Source: Komagataeibacter diospyri (GTDB lineage: Bacteria > Pseudomonadota > Alphaproteobacteria > Acetobacterales > Acetobacteraceae). From it: a stretch of 35,662 nucleotides of DNA. Position numbers and translations under genes: made by a program. Positions 7,812 through 15,480 of this stretch are shown in pieces. A model generated the notes under the pieces. The model was given only the letters and a program-made list of their open reading frames with translations. It made no database searches and had not been told where the DNA came from. Every line of letters starts with the position of its first letter. Within the stretch, counting starts at the first letter, position 1. The stretch lies in assembly GCF_006538165.1 (NCBI RefSeq), contig NZ_BDLU01000043.1, forward strand, positions 1 to 35,662, given 5' to 3'.

Positions 7812-8738
7812 ATGGGACTGGGCCGGACCGATATATGGCAGACGGGACTTCTCCACCGGTCCATGCCCGACATACTGCGCGCAGGCACGCTGGCGGATGT
7901 TCCGGTCACGTGGCTGCCCGATCCCGGCCCCTTCCGTTTCATCGCCGACCCCTTTGGCATCTGGCACGGGGACAGGCTTTACCTGTTTGCCGAAGCCTAC
8001 GACTACCGCGTGAAGGTCGGGCGCATTGATGTCTTCATCCTTGACCGCGCCCTGAACATCACAGCCCACGCCCCCGTGCTGGTGGAACCGTGGCACCTGT
8101 CCTATCCCGTCATCCTGCGCGATCGGGACGGGTCTTTCCTCATGATGCCGGAATCAGGCAAAAGCGGCACGCAGCGCCTGTACCGCGCGACCGATTTCCC
8201 CTATCGCTGGAAAGAGGTGGAAGGCTGTGCCTTTCCCGGCCCGATGATCGATGCCTCCCCCCTGTTCCATGACGGGAGATGGTGGCTGTTCCATACCCCG
8301 TGGCATGAACTTGAACGCCCACGCGTCGATACCCTGCATGTTGCATGGGCCGACAGCCTGACCGGGCCATGGCACCCGCATCCGGGCAACCCGGTACGAC
8401 GCGACATACGCAGCGCACGCCCCGGCGGAACCCCCGTGGCGATGGATGACGGCACGATCATCCTGCCCACGCAGGACTGTGCCCATACCTATGGCGGCGC
8501 GATCACCCCGCTGGTCATTACCAGCCTGACCACGCGCGACTTTGCCGCGCACCCGCTGCCCCCCCTTGGTGCACCGGCTGCATGGCGGCCCGCGACCGAC
8601 GGGCTGCATACGCTGTCCGCCGCCGGCCCCCTGACGCTGGTGGACGCCAAGCAGACCAGCCGCTCGGTCATCAGACGGGCGGGCGTGGATATCCACCGCA
8701 TGACGCGTGAACTTATCCGCCGCACGCCGCGTTACTGA
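7812..8738 (+). CDS. GINT1/GH43-like five-bladed beta-propeller, possible glycosyl-transfer protein
   Basis: The protein (308 aa) has no signal peptide. Repeated propeller motifs are visible: [20 protein letters not shown] (43-62), then [18 protein letters not shown], a [16 protein letters not shown] blade and [23 protein letters not shown]-g-LYLFaE followed by blades with acidic residues resembles the N-terminal domain of plant glucosamine inositolphosphorylceramide transferase and related bacterial proteins. It is also distantly like GH43 glycosidases. I infer a role in modifying a glycan or glycolipid. No partner glycosyltransferase is adjacent. ATG 7812 is preceded by TGGAGA, 8 nt away. 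Confidence 0.6.
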   Translation: MGLGRTDIWQTGLLHRSMPDILRAGTLADVPVTWLPDPGPFRFIADPFGIWHGDRLYLFAEAYDYRVKVGRIDVFILDRALNITAHAPVLVEPWHLSYPVILRDRDGSFLMMPESGKSGTQRLYRATDFPYRWKEVEGCAFPGPMIDASPLFHDGRWWLFHTPWHELERPRVDTLHVAWADSLTGPWHPHPGNPVRRDIRSARPGGTPVAMDDGTIILPTQDCAHTYGGAITPLVITSLTTRDFAAHPLPPLGAPAAWRPATDGLHTLSAAGPLTLVDAKQTSRSVIRRAGVDIHRMTRELIRRTPRY

Positions 8739-9027
8739 TAAAACGGGCAAAAAACATATTCATGACCAGTGTGGGGAAACCTGTCATGGATTTAATGTGA
8801 TATTAATTAGCATTATCACATAACATGCTTATTATATACATCAATATGGCATGTAACGAACCATTTGATAACACCCTATCCCGATAACCGGGAAAATGCC
8901 GTAGCCCGTGCGACCCGCCCCCATCCCATCGTGGCGCATGGATCCACATCGTGCCGGCAACCCCGGCACGGCAGACCCGTTAACCAACACCGATCCTTCC
9001 AGCCCCAGATACTTCAAGGACCGTCCG
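8739..9027. other. AT-rich spacer before the unknown/AAA+ gene pair
   Basis: This 289-bp stretch has AT-rich character around 8790-8870, unlike the flanking genes, and is the likely promoter region for the pair that follows. Its one clear feature is the inverted repeat listed separately. A GTG-initiated extension of the next gene from 8908 is possible but has no Shine-Dalgarno sequence. Confidence 0.4.
8795..8821. promoter_or_regulatory. inverted repeat, candidate operator
   Basis: ATGTGATA and TATCACAT form perfect 8-bp arms separated by 11 nt. The TGTGA/TCACA half-sites resemble CRP/FNR-family half-sites, but the 15-nt spacing between them is larger than the 6 nt of a canonical CRP site. 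There is no U-run, so an operator is more likely than a terminator. It lies about 200 bp upstream of the ATG at 9028. Confidence 0.4.
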
Positions 9028-10023
9028 ATGCGTGAACCACGTACCGCCCCGGCTGCCTGGCATCTGCAGCATTCGCGCCCCGAAAGCCTGGTCAGCTATT
9101 TTGACCCATGGCAGCCGGTGGCACGACAGCTGGACATGCTTGCCAACCGCTTCAGGACCATCAAGGCCCTGTGTGATGCGCAGGTGGACAGCCTGGCCAC
9201 CGAACATGTCGCACTGGCGGAACTGCGTGATGCGCTTGCGTTCCACCTGATGCGGGCATGCGTCTGGTGGCAGGTCGATTTTTCCCCCCATGCCGTGACC
9301 GGCCTGCAGGCCACCAGCTTCATGAAGCATGTGCGCCGCCATACCGACAGGTTCGTGGATGATGACACGCTGCTTGATGTCATGACGTGGCAACATTACA
9401 TGCACCGTGCCGATAGCGGTCATATCATGGTGACCGGGACCGATCCGCTGTGCCGGGGCAACACCACCATCGTGTATGGCATTGATGGACACCGTGGCTT
9501 CCGCTTCGCCATGCAGCGCGCGGGGCAGAAGCTGGAATGGAACGACATTACCCATGCGGATTTTGTCGCGTCCTGCCTGAATGCCCGTGCCCTGCATTGT
9601 CTGATCGAAACGGAATGCACCGCCATCGGGGAATGGGATCTGGCACGGGAGGAACACATACAGGCCTCGCGCTACCACACCCAGCATTTCCGCACCGCGA
9701 CACAGGCCGACCCGGTGGAACGCTACGCCACGGCGCTGGACCAGCTGAGTCGCTGCCATTCACGCTTTGGCCGGTTCGAGTTCGAGAACATCGTCAACCA
9801 CATGGCATTTTCGGTCGTGCAGACAGCGCATGCACGTGGGGTCAGCATTGCCGACATGCTGCGCCACGGGACCGACCGGGCCGTCAGCCCCCGAATCGCC
9901 GGCAGCCTGAAAAAACGTGCCCGTGGTCATATCGCCACCGGTACCGATCCGCTGCGCCATGCTGAACTTGAAGCCATGCTGGATCAGGTTGAAACCGGGT
10001 TTGCCCTGTCGGGCGGTCACTGA
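9028..10023 (+). CDS. protein of unknown function upstream of a tandem AAA+ ATPase
   Basis: The protein is 331 aa from ATG 9028, chosen because AAGGA lies 7 nt upstream; the frame also allows GTG 8908. I do not recognise a family. It looks soluble and mostly helical, without a signal peptide or membrane segment. It is rich in His, Arg and Trp, with motifs such as HLMRACVWWQVDF, MTWQHYMHRADSGH and FGRFEFENIVNHMAF. The C-terminal part is basic (GSLKKRARGH). It precedes the AAA+ gene by 93 bp on the same strand, so a substrate or adaptor role for that ATPase is a reasonable guess from position only. Confidence 0.7.
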   Translation: MREPRTAPAAWHLQHSRPESLVSYFDPWQPVARQLDMLANRFRTIKALCDAQVDSLATEHVALAELRDALAFHLMRACVWWQVDFSPHAVTGLQATSFMKHVRRHTDRFVDDDTLLDVMTWQHYMHRADSGHIMVTGTDPLCRGNTTIVYGIDGHRGFRFAMQRAGQKLEWNDITHADFVASCLNARALHCLIETECTAIGEWDLAREEHIQASRYHTQHFRTATQADPVERYATALDQLSRCHSRFGRFEFENIVNHMAFSVVQTAHARGVSIADMLRHGTDRAVSPRIAGSLKKRARGHIATGTDPLRHAELEAMLDQVETGFALSGGH

Positions 10024-10030
10024 TGTGACA

Positions 10031-10059
10031 GGGGGGAGAGAAAACATCTTCCTCCCCCC
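10031..10059 (+). terminator. hairpin between the unknown gene and the AAA+ gene
   Basis: GGGGGGAG (10031-10038) pairs with CTCCCCCC (10052-10059), and AGA/TCT can extend the stem. It begins 7 bp after the stop of the upstream gene. No U-tract follows, so it may be an attenuating or mRNA-stabilising hairpin rather than a full intrinsic terminator. It could make expression of the AAA+ gene differ from that of its neighbour. Confidence 0.4.
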
Positions 10060-10116
10060 ACGACATCTGCCCCTGCAATACCTATATTCAGACAGGAGTA
10101 GCAGGAGACCCGATAT

Positions 10117-12207
10117 ATGGCGCTAGCCAAAAGCAGACGACCGGCAACACGCCGCAGGACGGTACAGGCCCGCTCGCCACGCGTGCGGGGCGAGACACGC
10201 CGTCTGCTGGAAATGCTGTGCGTACTGCATGGTTCGATCCATCGTGGATCGCGCGACGCGGGTGCACTGGTGCGCTGCGTGGTGCAGGCCCAGCCCGATC
10301 TTGGCCTGCATGACAAGGAACTGCCCGCCGCCCCCCGCCATGACGGGGAAAATCCGCCCACCGCCACGGAGTGGAAGCGTCTTGGCCACGCGCTGGAGGA
10401 AGCACGCGCGCAGCATGCGGGCGATCGGGGTTACGTGGATGCGTGGCTGGAGGAACTGAGCCAGGCCACCGGACTGGGCCGGGTCGCCAGCGAGGTCCTT
10501 GGCCTGGCCATGTGCTACCGCCTGAACGGCCATTTCGAACAGTTATGGGACGACCTGTGTGAAAACCGTTCACGCGGGCCATTCCTGTGCGAGGACATTC
10601 CCCTGCTCCACCTGCTGCTGGGGCAGGAGGAGGACGCGATCGCCACCGCACTCGCCCCCGATGGACAGTTGCGCATGAGCGGTCTCATGACCGTGGACGA
10701 GGACGGCGACATTACCCTGCTGCCCCGTCTCATGGCGCTGATGAACCGTCGTGCCAGCGTGGTGGGCGACATCCGCTCCCTGCTGCTGGGCCAGCCTCGG
10801 GACGCGACCCTGCCGTGGGATGCCTTCGCCCATCTGGGCCAGCAGGCAGAAATCGCGGCCAGGCTGCTGAAGGCTGCGGTCGAACAGCATGCGGCCGGCA
10901 TCAATATCCTGCTGTATGGCCCGCCGGGCACAGGCAAGACCGAATTTGCCGCAACCCTTGCACGGCATATCGGTGCGACCCTGTATCCCGTGGGCGAGGC
11001 CGATAGCGCAGGGGATGAACCATCCCGCCATGAACGTCTGGCCGACCTGCGGTGCAGCACGCGGCTGCTGCGCAACACGGAATCCATCCTGCTGTTTGAC
11101 GAGGCGGAGGACCTGTTCACCGCCAGCCTGTTCGACCCGCCACAATCCTACAGCCGCGTCTTCTTTCACCGGCTGCTGGAACAGGGCGGCACGCCGGTCA
11201 TATGGACGGCCAACGACCTTGATACCCTTGGTCCCGCGATCGCACGGCGCATGGCGCTGTGCATCGAGGTCCGCCAGCCCGGTATCGGCGTGCGTACGCG
11301 GCTGTGGCAGGACATGGCGCGCGAAGAAAAGGTCGCCCTTGCCCCCACGGACGCCGCCGACCTTGCCCGCGCCATTCCTGCGGCACCAGCCATTTTCCGC
11401 AATGCGCTGCGTTCCACCCATCTGGCGGGGGGCGATTCAGCCATGGCCAGTATGATCGCGACCGGCATTGCCCGGGCTGCAGCAGGCGGCCAGATGCCCA
11501 TGCCGTCACAGCCGGATGTCACGGATTACGATTCGACCCTGATCAACGCGGATTGCGACCTGCAGGCCCTGACCACGCGGCTGGCGCGTCCTGGCGCGCC
11601 GCGCGCGGTCTCGCTTCTGCTGTCCGGTCCGCCAGGTTCGGGCAAAAGTGCGTATGCCCGCCACCTGGCGGAGCAGATGGAGATGCCGGTGCTGCAGAAA
11701 CGCGCCTCCGACCTGCTGGACAAATATGTGGGCCAGAGCGAGCAGCAGATCGCCGCCGCCTTTGCCGAAGCCTGCGACAGCGGGGCCTTCCTGATTATTG
11801 ACGAGGCCGACAGCCTGCTGGGTGACCGCCGTTCGGCAGAACGGTCATGGGAAATCAGTCAGGTCAATGAAATGCTGACATGGATGGAGCACCATCCCCT
11901 GCCGTTTGCCTGCACCACCAACCTTGTGGAAAAGCTGGACCCGGCCAGCATGCGGCGGTTCCTGTTCCGCGCCCGCTTTGGCTATCTTACGGCGCAGCAG
12001 GCAGCCCATGCCTTCAGCCGCTTCTTCGGAAAAGACGTGCCTGCGGGGCTGCGCCATCTCCATACGCTGGTTCCATCCGATTTTGCGCTGGTACTGCGTC
12101 GTGCACGCCTGCTGGATGAAGACCCGACGCCCGATGAACTGCTGGAACGCCTGAAGGCGGAAACGGCGGGACGGGACGGGAACCGCCGTATCGGGTTCCT
12201 GTCCTGA
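10117..12207 (+). CDS. tandem AAA+ ATPase (SpoVK/Cdc48-like, COG0464 type)
   Basis: The 696-aa cytosolic protein has a basic N-terminus (residues 1-30), a helical N-domain without known motifs (about 30-235) and two AAA modules. Module 1 has Walker A GPPGTGKT (268-275), Walker B ILLFDEAE (324-331), sensor Asn in TAND (366) and arginines at 377-378. Module 2 has Walker A GPPGSGKS (504-511), a pore-loop-like KYVGQSEQQI (536-545), Walker B FLIIDEAD (558-565), sensor TTN (600-602) and RRF (613-615). Both sites look competent to bind and hydrolyse ATP. Such ATPases remodel or unfold protein complexes. The substrate is unknown, and the upstream gene is the obvious candidate partner. AGGAG lies 9 nt before ATG 10117. 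Confidence 0.85.
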   Translation: MALAKSRRPATRRRTVQARSPRVRGETRRLLEMLCVLHGSIHRGSRDAGALVRCVVQAQPDLGLHDKELPAAPRHDGENPPTATEWKRLGHALEEARAQHAGDRGYVDAWLEELSQATGLGRVASEVLGLAMCYRLNGHFEQLWDDLCENRSRGPFLCEDIPLLHLLLGQEEDAIATALAPDGQLRMSGLMTVDEDGDITLLPRLMALMNRRASVVGDIRSLLLGQPRDATLPWDAFAHLGQQAEIAARLLKAAVEQHAAGINILLYGPPGTGKTEFAATLARHIGATLYPVGEADSAGDEPSRHERLADLRCSTRLLRNTESILLFDEAEDLFTASLFDPPQSYSRVFFHRLLEQGGTPVIWTANDLDTLGPAIARRMALCIEVRQPGIGVRTRLWQDMAREEKVALAPTDAADLARAIPAAPAIFRNALRSTHLAGGDSAMASMIATGIARAAAGGQMPMPSQPDVTDYDSTLINADCDLQALTTRLARPGAPRAVSLLLSGPPGSGKSAYARHLAEQMEMPVLQKRASDLLDKYVGQSEQQIAAAFAEACDSGAFLIIDEADSLLGDRRSAERSWEISQVNEMLTWMEHHPLPFACTTNLVEKLDPASMRRFLFRARFGYLTAQQAAHAFSRFFGKDVPAGLRHLHTLVPSDFALVLRRARLLDEDPTPDELLERLKAETAGRDGNRRIGFLS

Positions 12208-12227
12208 TCCATCGGATATAAAAGCTT

Positions 12228-12931
12228 GGGTCTGGCATAGGTAAGCCAATAAAGGCTTGATATGTCTATGAAAGCACGTCGTCGCAGCCGACTGCCTGTC
12301 AGCACCCAAAAAAACGCCTTCTGGAGCACTTCGTTGTGGGCAAGCCTGCCCGGAGCGCCGCCAAACCTGCAGGCGTCAATCGTAATACAGCGACCCTGTA
12401 TTACCGGAAATTACGAGAGGTCATCGCGGAACAGATTGCTCATGAGGCGCCGGTTTCGGGTGAAATCGAAGTCGATGAGAGCTATTTCGGTGGGCATTGC
12501 AAAGGAAAACGAGGCCGGGGCGCTGCCGGAAAAGTGGCCGTGTCCATGCCGTCATGATCCCCAATGCCGGACATCAGACGCTGATGTCGATCATTCGAAA
12601 GAAAGTGCATCCGGATTCAATCGTTTACAGCGATTCCTGGCACGCTTACGACAGGCTGGATGTCTCGGAATTCCATCACGAACGTCTTGATCACAGCAGG
12701 CATCCTGCCATGGGCAGAAACCATATCAACGGCATCGAGAATTTCTGGAGCCAGGCGAAGCGGCATCTGCGGCGATACAATGGAATACCACGTAAAGATT
12801 TCCATCTCTTCCTGGCCGAGTGTGAGTGGCGCTTCAACATCCGCTCACCTGCAAAACTCCTGAAAATCCTCACTCAATGGGCTAAACTGCCCACGTGAAC
12901 CGTCGCAACAATGCTTACCTATGCCAGCCCC
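12228..12931 (+). mobile_element. IS1595-family insertion sequence (IS1016-like, about 704 bp), degenerate
   Basis: Terminal inverted repeats are GGGTCTGGCATAGGTAAGC at 12228-12246 and its near-complement GCTTACCTATGCCAGCCCC at 12913-12931 (one mismatch). The similarity continues outward as AAAAGCTT (12220-12227) and AAACTTTT (12932-12939), so the exact ends are uncertain. No clean 8-bp target duplication is seen. The size and a transposase without an N-terminal zinc ribbon fit the IS1016 subgroup. It sits 20 bp after the AAA+ gene and 28 bp after the acid phosphatase stop, so it interrupts no visible gene. Confidence 0.85.
12262..12898 (+). pseudogene. ISXO2-like transposase, broken by two frame changes
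   Basis: Three frames together give a full IS1595-type transposase: a start at 12262 (MSMKARRRSRLP), then EHFVVGKPARSAAK to AGKVAV in a second frame, then RVHAVMIP to the stop at 12898 in a third. The catalytic regions VDESYFGG, YSDSWHAY and HINGIENFWSQAKRH survive. The first shift falls at a 7-A run (12308-12314). The second lies near 12538-12545, where about nine residues (typically FGLLKRGG) are missing. The sequence GTGGCCGT there suggests a deletion between two short direct repeats. The element cannot make an intact transposase unless rescued in trans. Confidence 0.85.
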
Positions 12932-12958
12932 AAACTTTTATTATTCTTCATCAGTCCA

Positions 12959-13801
12959 TTACTGCGGTGGATGGGCAGCAGCGTCCGCTTCGACCGCACA
13001 TTCATCCGCAGGTGGCGCGGCCATGGTCGGATGCAGGGCAACCACTTCCGCGCGGGCCGCATCCATTTCCTGACGGAAGCCTTCATCCTGTTCCATGACG
13101 GAATACAGCACGCCGCCATTCAGCCACGCGGCCGTCACATCGCTTTGCCACTGCACGCCACACACCACCCGACTTTCCCCGAATACCCGGGCACGTTGCA
13201 TGATCCATGCCGTCCGGTCAGGCAGGATGTCAGCCAGAATCAGCCCCGTCACCCAACCCAGCGTGGCATGGAGCGAAGGATAGGACGGGTCCTGTCTCAG
13301 GCTGGCCCGTAGCGGAATGCAGGTCGGCAGTTCTGCTTCGGTAAAGGGGCGAGGTCGGTTCCACAGCATTTTCTGGGCGTGGACCGCAGGCGTCAGGCGC
13401 TGTTCGATCCGTGTAACCAGCCCCACCAGTTCAGGCAGGCGATCGGGCGGCAGGGTAAAACCGGCGGCACAGGAAAAGGCCGAAACCATATGGGCGGGCG
13501 TGTCACGGTTATCCGCCTGCGCCAGTTTCCACCGGGGCGTGCCCTCCAGCACGCGGGTCGCGGCAAAAATGCTGGCATCTGCCGCGCGCTGCGCCGTGTC
13601 CGGGCCAGGTGGCGGGGGCAGGAAAATCTGTCCATCAGGCAGGGGTGGACCCGCAGGGACAGCCGCCTGCGCCGCATGGTGCACGGCACCTGTTCCATGA
13701 TGATGAGGATGCGCATGGGCACCCACGGATACCGTCGCCAGCAGGGTCATCATGGCACAGGCGGCAACGCCACCGGCCATGGCACAACGGTCAAGACGCA
13801 T
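12959..13801 (-). CDS. class A acid phosphatase (PhoN/PAP2) homologue lacking the catalytic histidine
   Basis: The protein is 280 aa with a signal peptide (about 1-30, ending GAHA) and a His-rich mature start (HPHHHG). The PAP2 signature has three parts. K144-(6)-R151-P152 is intact. The PSGH element is PSLH (175-178). The third reads SRVVCGVQWQSD (210-221), where the nucleophilic His of SRxxxxxHxxxD is Gln217 (codon CAG). Known class A enzymes are periplasmic phosphomonoesterases that form a phospho-His intermediate, so this one should be inactive or altered. The rest of the fold is well conserved. A Shine-Dalgarno (CAGGAAACAG) sits next to ATG 13801. The IS element ends 28 bp downstream. 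Confidence 0.85.
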   Translation of the reverse strand: MRLDRCAMAGGVAACAMMTLLATVSVGAHAHPHHHGTGAVHHAAQAAVPAGPPLPDGQIFLPPPPGPDTAQRAADASIFAATRVLEGTPRWKLAQADNRDTPAHMVSAFSCAAGFTLPPDRLPELVGLVTRIEQRLTPAVHAQKMLWNRPRPFTEAELPTCIPLRASLRQDPSYPSLHATLGWVTGLILADILPDRTAWIMQRARVFGESRVVCGVQWQSDVTAAWLNGGVLYSVMEQDEGFRQEMDAARAEVVALHPTMAAPPADECAVEADAAAHPPQ

Positions 13802-13958
13802 CTGTTTCCTGTCAGTTCACCTGTCGGCCGCAACCCACGACCCTACCATGCGCATAGCATGGGTACGGGGGCTGGCAAATCCTGTTGCAGGACAGGTGCA
13901 GCTTCTGCGCCGCCGGGTTTTATGGCATGGTGGCGTCAAAGCCCGGAGGCACGCAACA

Positions 13959-14168
13959 ATGAACCGCAGAAACCAGATATGGCCCACCACGGTCAGTCCC
14001 GTACGCATCGGCCTGTGTGTCGTCGGCCTGACGCTGGTGGTGGTCCAGTTCTTCCATGGCCTGCACATAAGCCCCGATTCCATGCCGGGACAGGTCATGT
14101 TCCATATTGCCATGCTGGCACTGGGCGCGATCATATTCGTCGTCGGCATGTGGGGACCATCGCTGTAA
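13959..14168 (+). CDS. small inner-membrane protein, unknown function
   Basis: The product is 69 aa with two predicted membrane segments, IGLCVVGLTLVVVQFFHGL and VMFHIAMLALGAIIFVVGMW, joined by a short loop with HISPDSMPGQ. ATG 13959 is preceded by GGAGG 9 nt upstream, which supports real translation. I recognise no family. It is alone on its strand between the acid phosphatase (divergent) and a repeat copy. Confidence 0.65.
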   Translation: MNRRNQIWPTTVSPVRIGLCVVGLTLVVVQFFHGLHISPDSMPGQVMFHIAMLALGAIIFVVGMWGPSL

Positions 14169-14174
14169 AATCCC

Positions 14175-14258
14175 CAAAGTTTTTTGCTGAAGCTTTGTAA
14201 AAAAAGCATAGAAGAACGCCGCCTTTTTAAACAAAGGCGACATCCAGAAATTTTTATT
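14175..14258. repeat. structured intergenic repeat, copy 2
   Basis: CCAAAGTTTTTTGCTGAAGC starts the element and CATCCAGAAATTTTTATT ends it. Between them are an AT-rich hairpin (GAAGCTTTGTAAAAAAAGC) and GCCGCCTTTTTAAACAAAGGCG. The linker GAAGAACGCC is shared with copy 1 (GAAGAACACT). It lies between the stops of two convergent genes, so a terminator role is likely. Confidence 0.75.
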
Positions 14259-14274
14259 GGATTTAAATAATTCC

Positions 14275-14613
14275 TTACCGCCGTTCGGAATCAGCACCAC
14301 TTCCCTCATCCGTAATCCCGGCACGCGACGGGGCGTCCGTATCGGGTTCCACAGTGCGGCTCATGCGTGCGACAGCAGCGTCATCACCAAATCCGCGCCC
14401 TGATACGCGACGACGGGGGGCGGGATTTTCCATCAGCACATTTTCCAGTGCTTCCGGGTCAGTCCGCTCGGCTTCGTCAAACAGTTCATCGGCACGAGCC
14501 TGATCGCCCGCACGCTCGGCCTTCAGTCCGGCTTCCGCCAGCCTGCGCGCGGTGCCGTGCTTGCCTTCGCCGGCATGATCGGGACGGTCATCATCATTCA
14601 TGAAACGGGACAT
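14275..14613 (-). CDS. small acidic hydrophilic protein, unknown function
   Basis: The product is 112 aa from ATG 14613, chosen for the AAGGGAAA Shine-Dalgarno about 5 nt upstream; the frame extends to 14679 without support. The sequence is charged and poor in hydrophobics, with a helical stretch KAERAGDQARADELFDEAER that resembles a single TPR-like helix pair, and a disordered Pro/Arg/Ser-rich tail. No signal or membrane segment is seen. I do not recognise a named family. Confidence 0.6.
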   Translation of the reverse strand: MSRFMNDDDRPDHAGEGKHGTARRLAEAGLKAERAGDQARADELFDEAERTDPEALENVLMENPAPRRRVSGRGFGDDAAVARMSRTVEPDTDAPSRAGITDEGSGADSERR

Positions 14614-14851
14614 CGGTTTCCCTTTCCTTTGCAATACATGGAACAGGGTTACGGTTCGCCATCCTGTCCGTGATGGCACGCATCATGACAGATGGGGTGG
14701 GCACCCGGCTGCCGCAACCGTGTCAGACCTGCACCCCCTCGGGGGCATCCATGCCCAAAAACCGCCACGGCATGAAGGGTATATCCATGTAATATCACGA
14801 CAACCATCCGCCACTACGGGCCGGTGGCGGATATATGAAACGGAGTACCCC

Positions 14852-15388
14852 ATGTCCGATCTGATCGTTATCGGTTTTGACAGCCAGGACGAAGCCACGG
14901 CTGCCCTGACCGAATGCAAGAAACTGGAAAAGGAATACCTGCTGGATCTGGAGGATGCGGTTGTTGTCGTCCGCACCGCTGATGGCAAGCTGCACCTGCA
15001 GCAGAGCGTCAACCTGGAAAAGGTCGGTGCATCATACGGCCTGTTCTCGGGCGGGTTCTGGGGCGCGCTGGTTGGCCTGCTGTGCCTGAATCCGCTGGCG
15101 GGTTTTGTCGCAGGCAGCATCGTGGGTGCCGGTGCGGGCGCGATTGCGGGCAAGATGTCCGACTACGGCATTGACGACAATTTCATCAAGTCGCTGGGCG
15201 CTACCATCCCGGCCAACACGTCGGCGCTGTTCGTTCTGGTGCGCAAGTCCCAGCCCGACAAGGTTCTGGCCGACCTGCGTGAGTTCAAGGGCCATGCCCG
15301 CGTGCTGCAGACATCGCTTTCCCCGGAAAACGAGAACAAGCTGCGCGCCGCACTGGGCCAGATGGCAGCCCCCGCCCCGGCAGCCTGA
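14852..15388 (+). CDS. DUF1269 family membrane-associated protein
   Basis: The protein is 178 aa. The N-terminal part (MSDLIVIGFDSQDEATAALT) is ferredoxin-like. A glycine-zipper hydrophobic segment follows (GLFSGGFWGALVGLL to GAGAGAIAGKM, about 62-101), then SDYGIDDNFIKSLG and a second alpha/beta part (ALFVLVRK). This order matches DUF1269 proteins, which are common in proteobacteria and have no established biochemical role. ATG 14852 has GGAG 8 nt upstream. A stem-loop directly follows the stop. Confidence 0.85.
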   Translation: MSDLIVIGFDSQDEATAALTECKKLEKEYLLDLEDAVVVVRTADGKLHLQQSVNLEKVGASYGLFSGGFWGALVGLLCLNPLAGFVAGSIVGAGAGAIAGKMSDYGIDDNFIKSLGATIPANTSALFVLVRKSQPDKVLADLREFKGHARVLQTSLSPENENKLRAALGQMAAPAPAA

Positions 15389-15396
15389 ATGCCTGT

Positions 15397-15422
15397 CCCA
15401 CATGCCGCCCATGGCATGTGGG
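15397..15422 (+). terminator. 10-bp stem-loop after the DUF1269 gene
   Basis: CCCACATGCC pairs perfectly with GGCATGTGGG across a 6-nt loop. It starts 8 bp after the stop codon. The stem is followed by ATCCTG rather than a U-tract, so it may act as a processing or stability hairpin or as a weak terminator. Confidence 0.55.
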
Positions 15423-15480
15423 ATCCTGTCGACACATAGCCGTGATGACTGATTACCCCACGTAATGATATGCTGGGAGC

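Noticed and set aside
12308..12314. Programmed -1 frameshifting as a normal expression mechanism of this transposase
   Set aside because: The slippery sequence is plausible, but a second frame change downstream breaks the gene anyway, so it cannot be functional in this copy. It is mentioned in the IS finding as an idea for intact relatives only.
12220..12939. 8-bp target duplication of the IS element
   Set aside because: AAAAGCTT on the left and AAACTTTT on the right agree at only five of eight positions, so no true duplication is supported.
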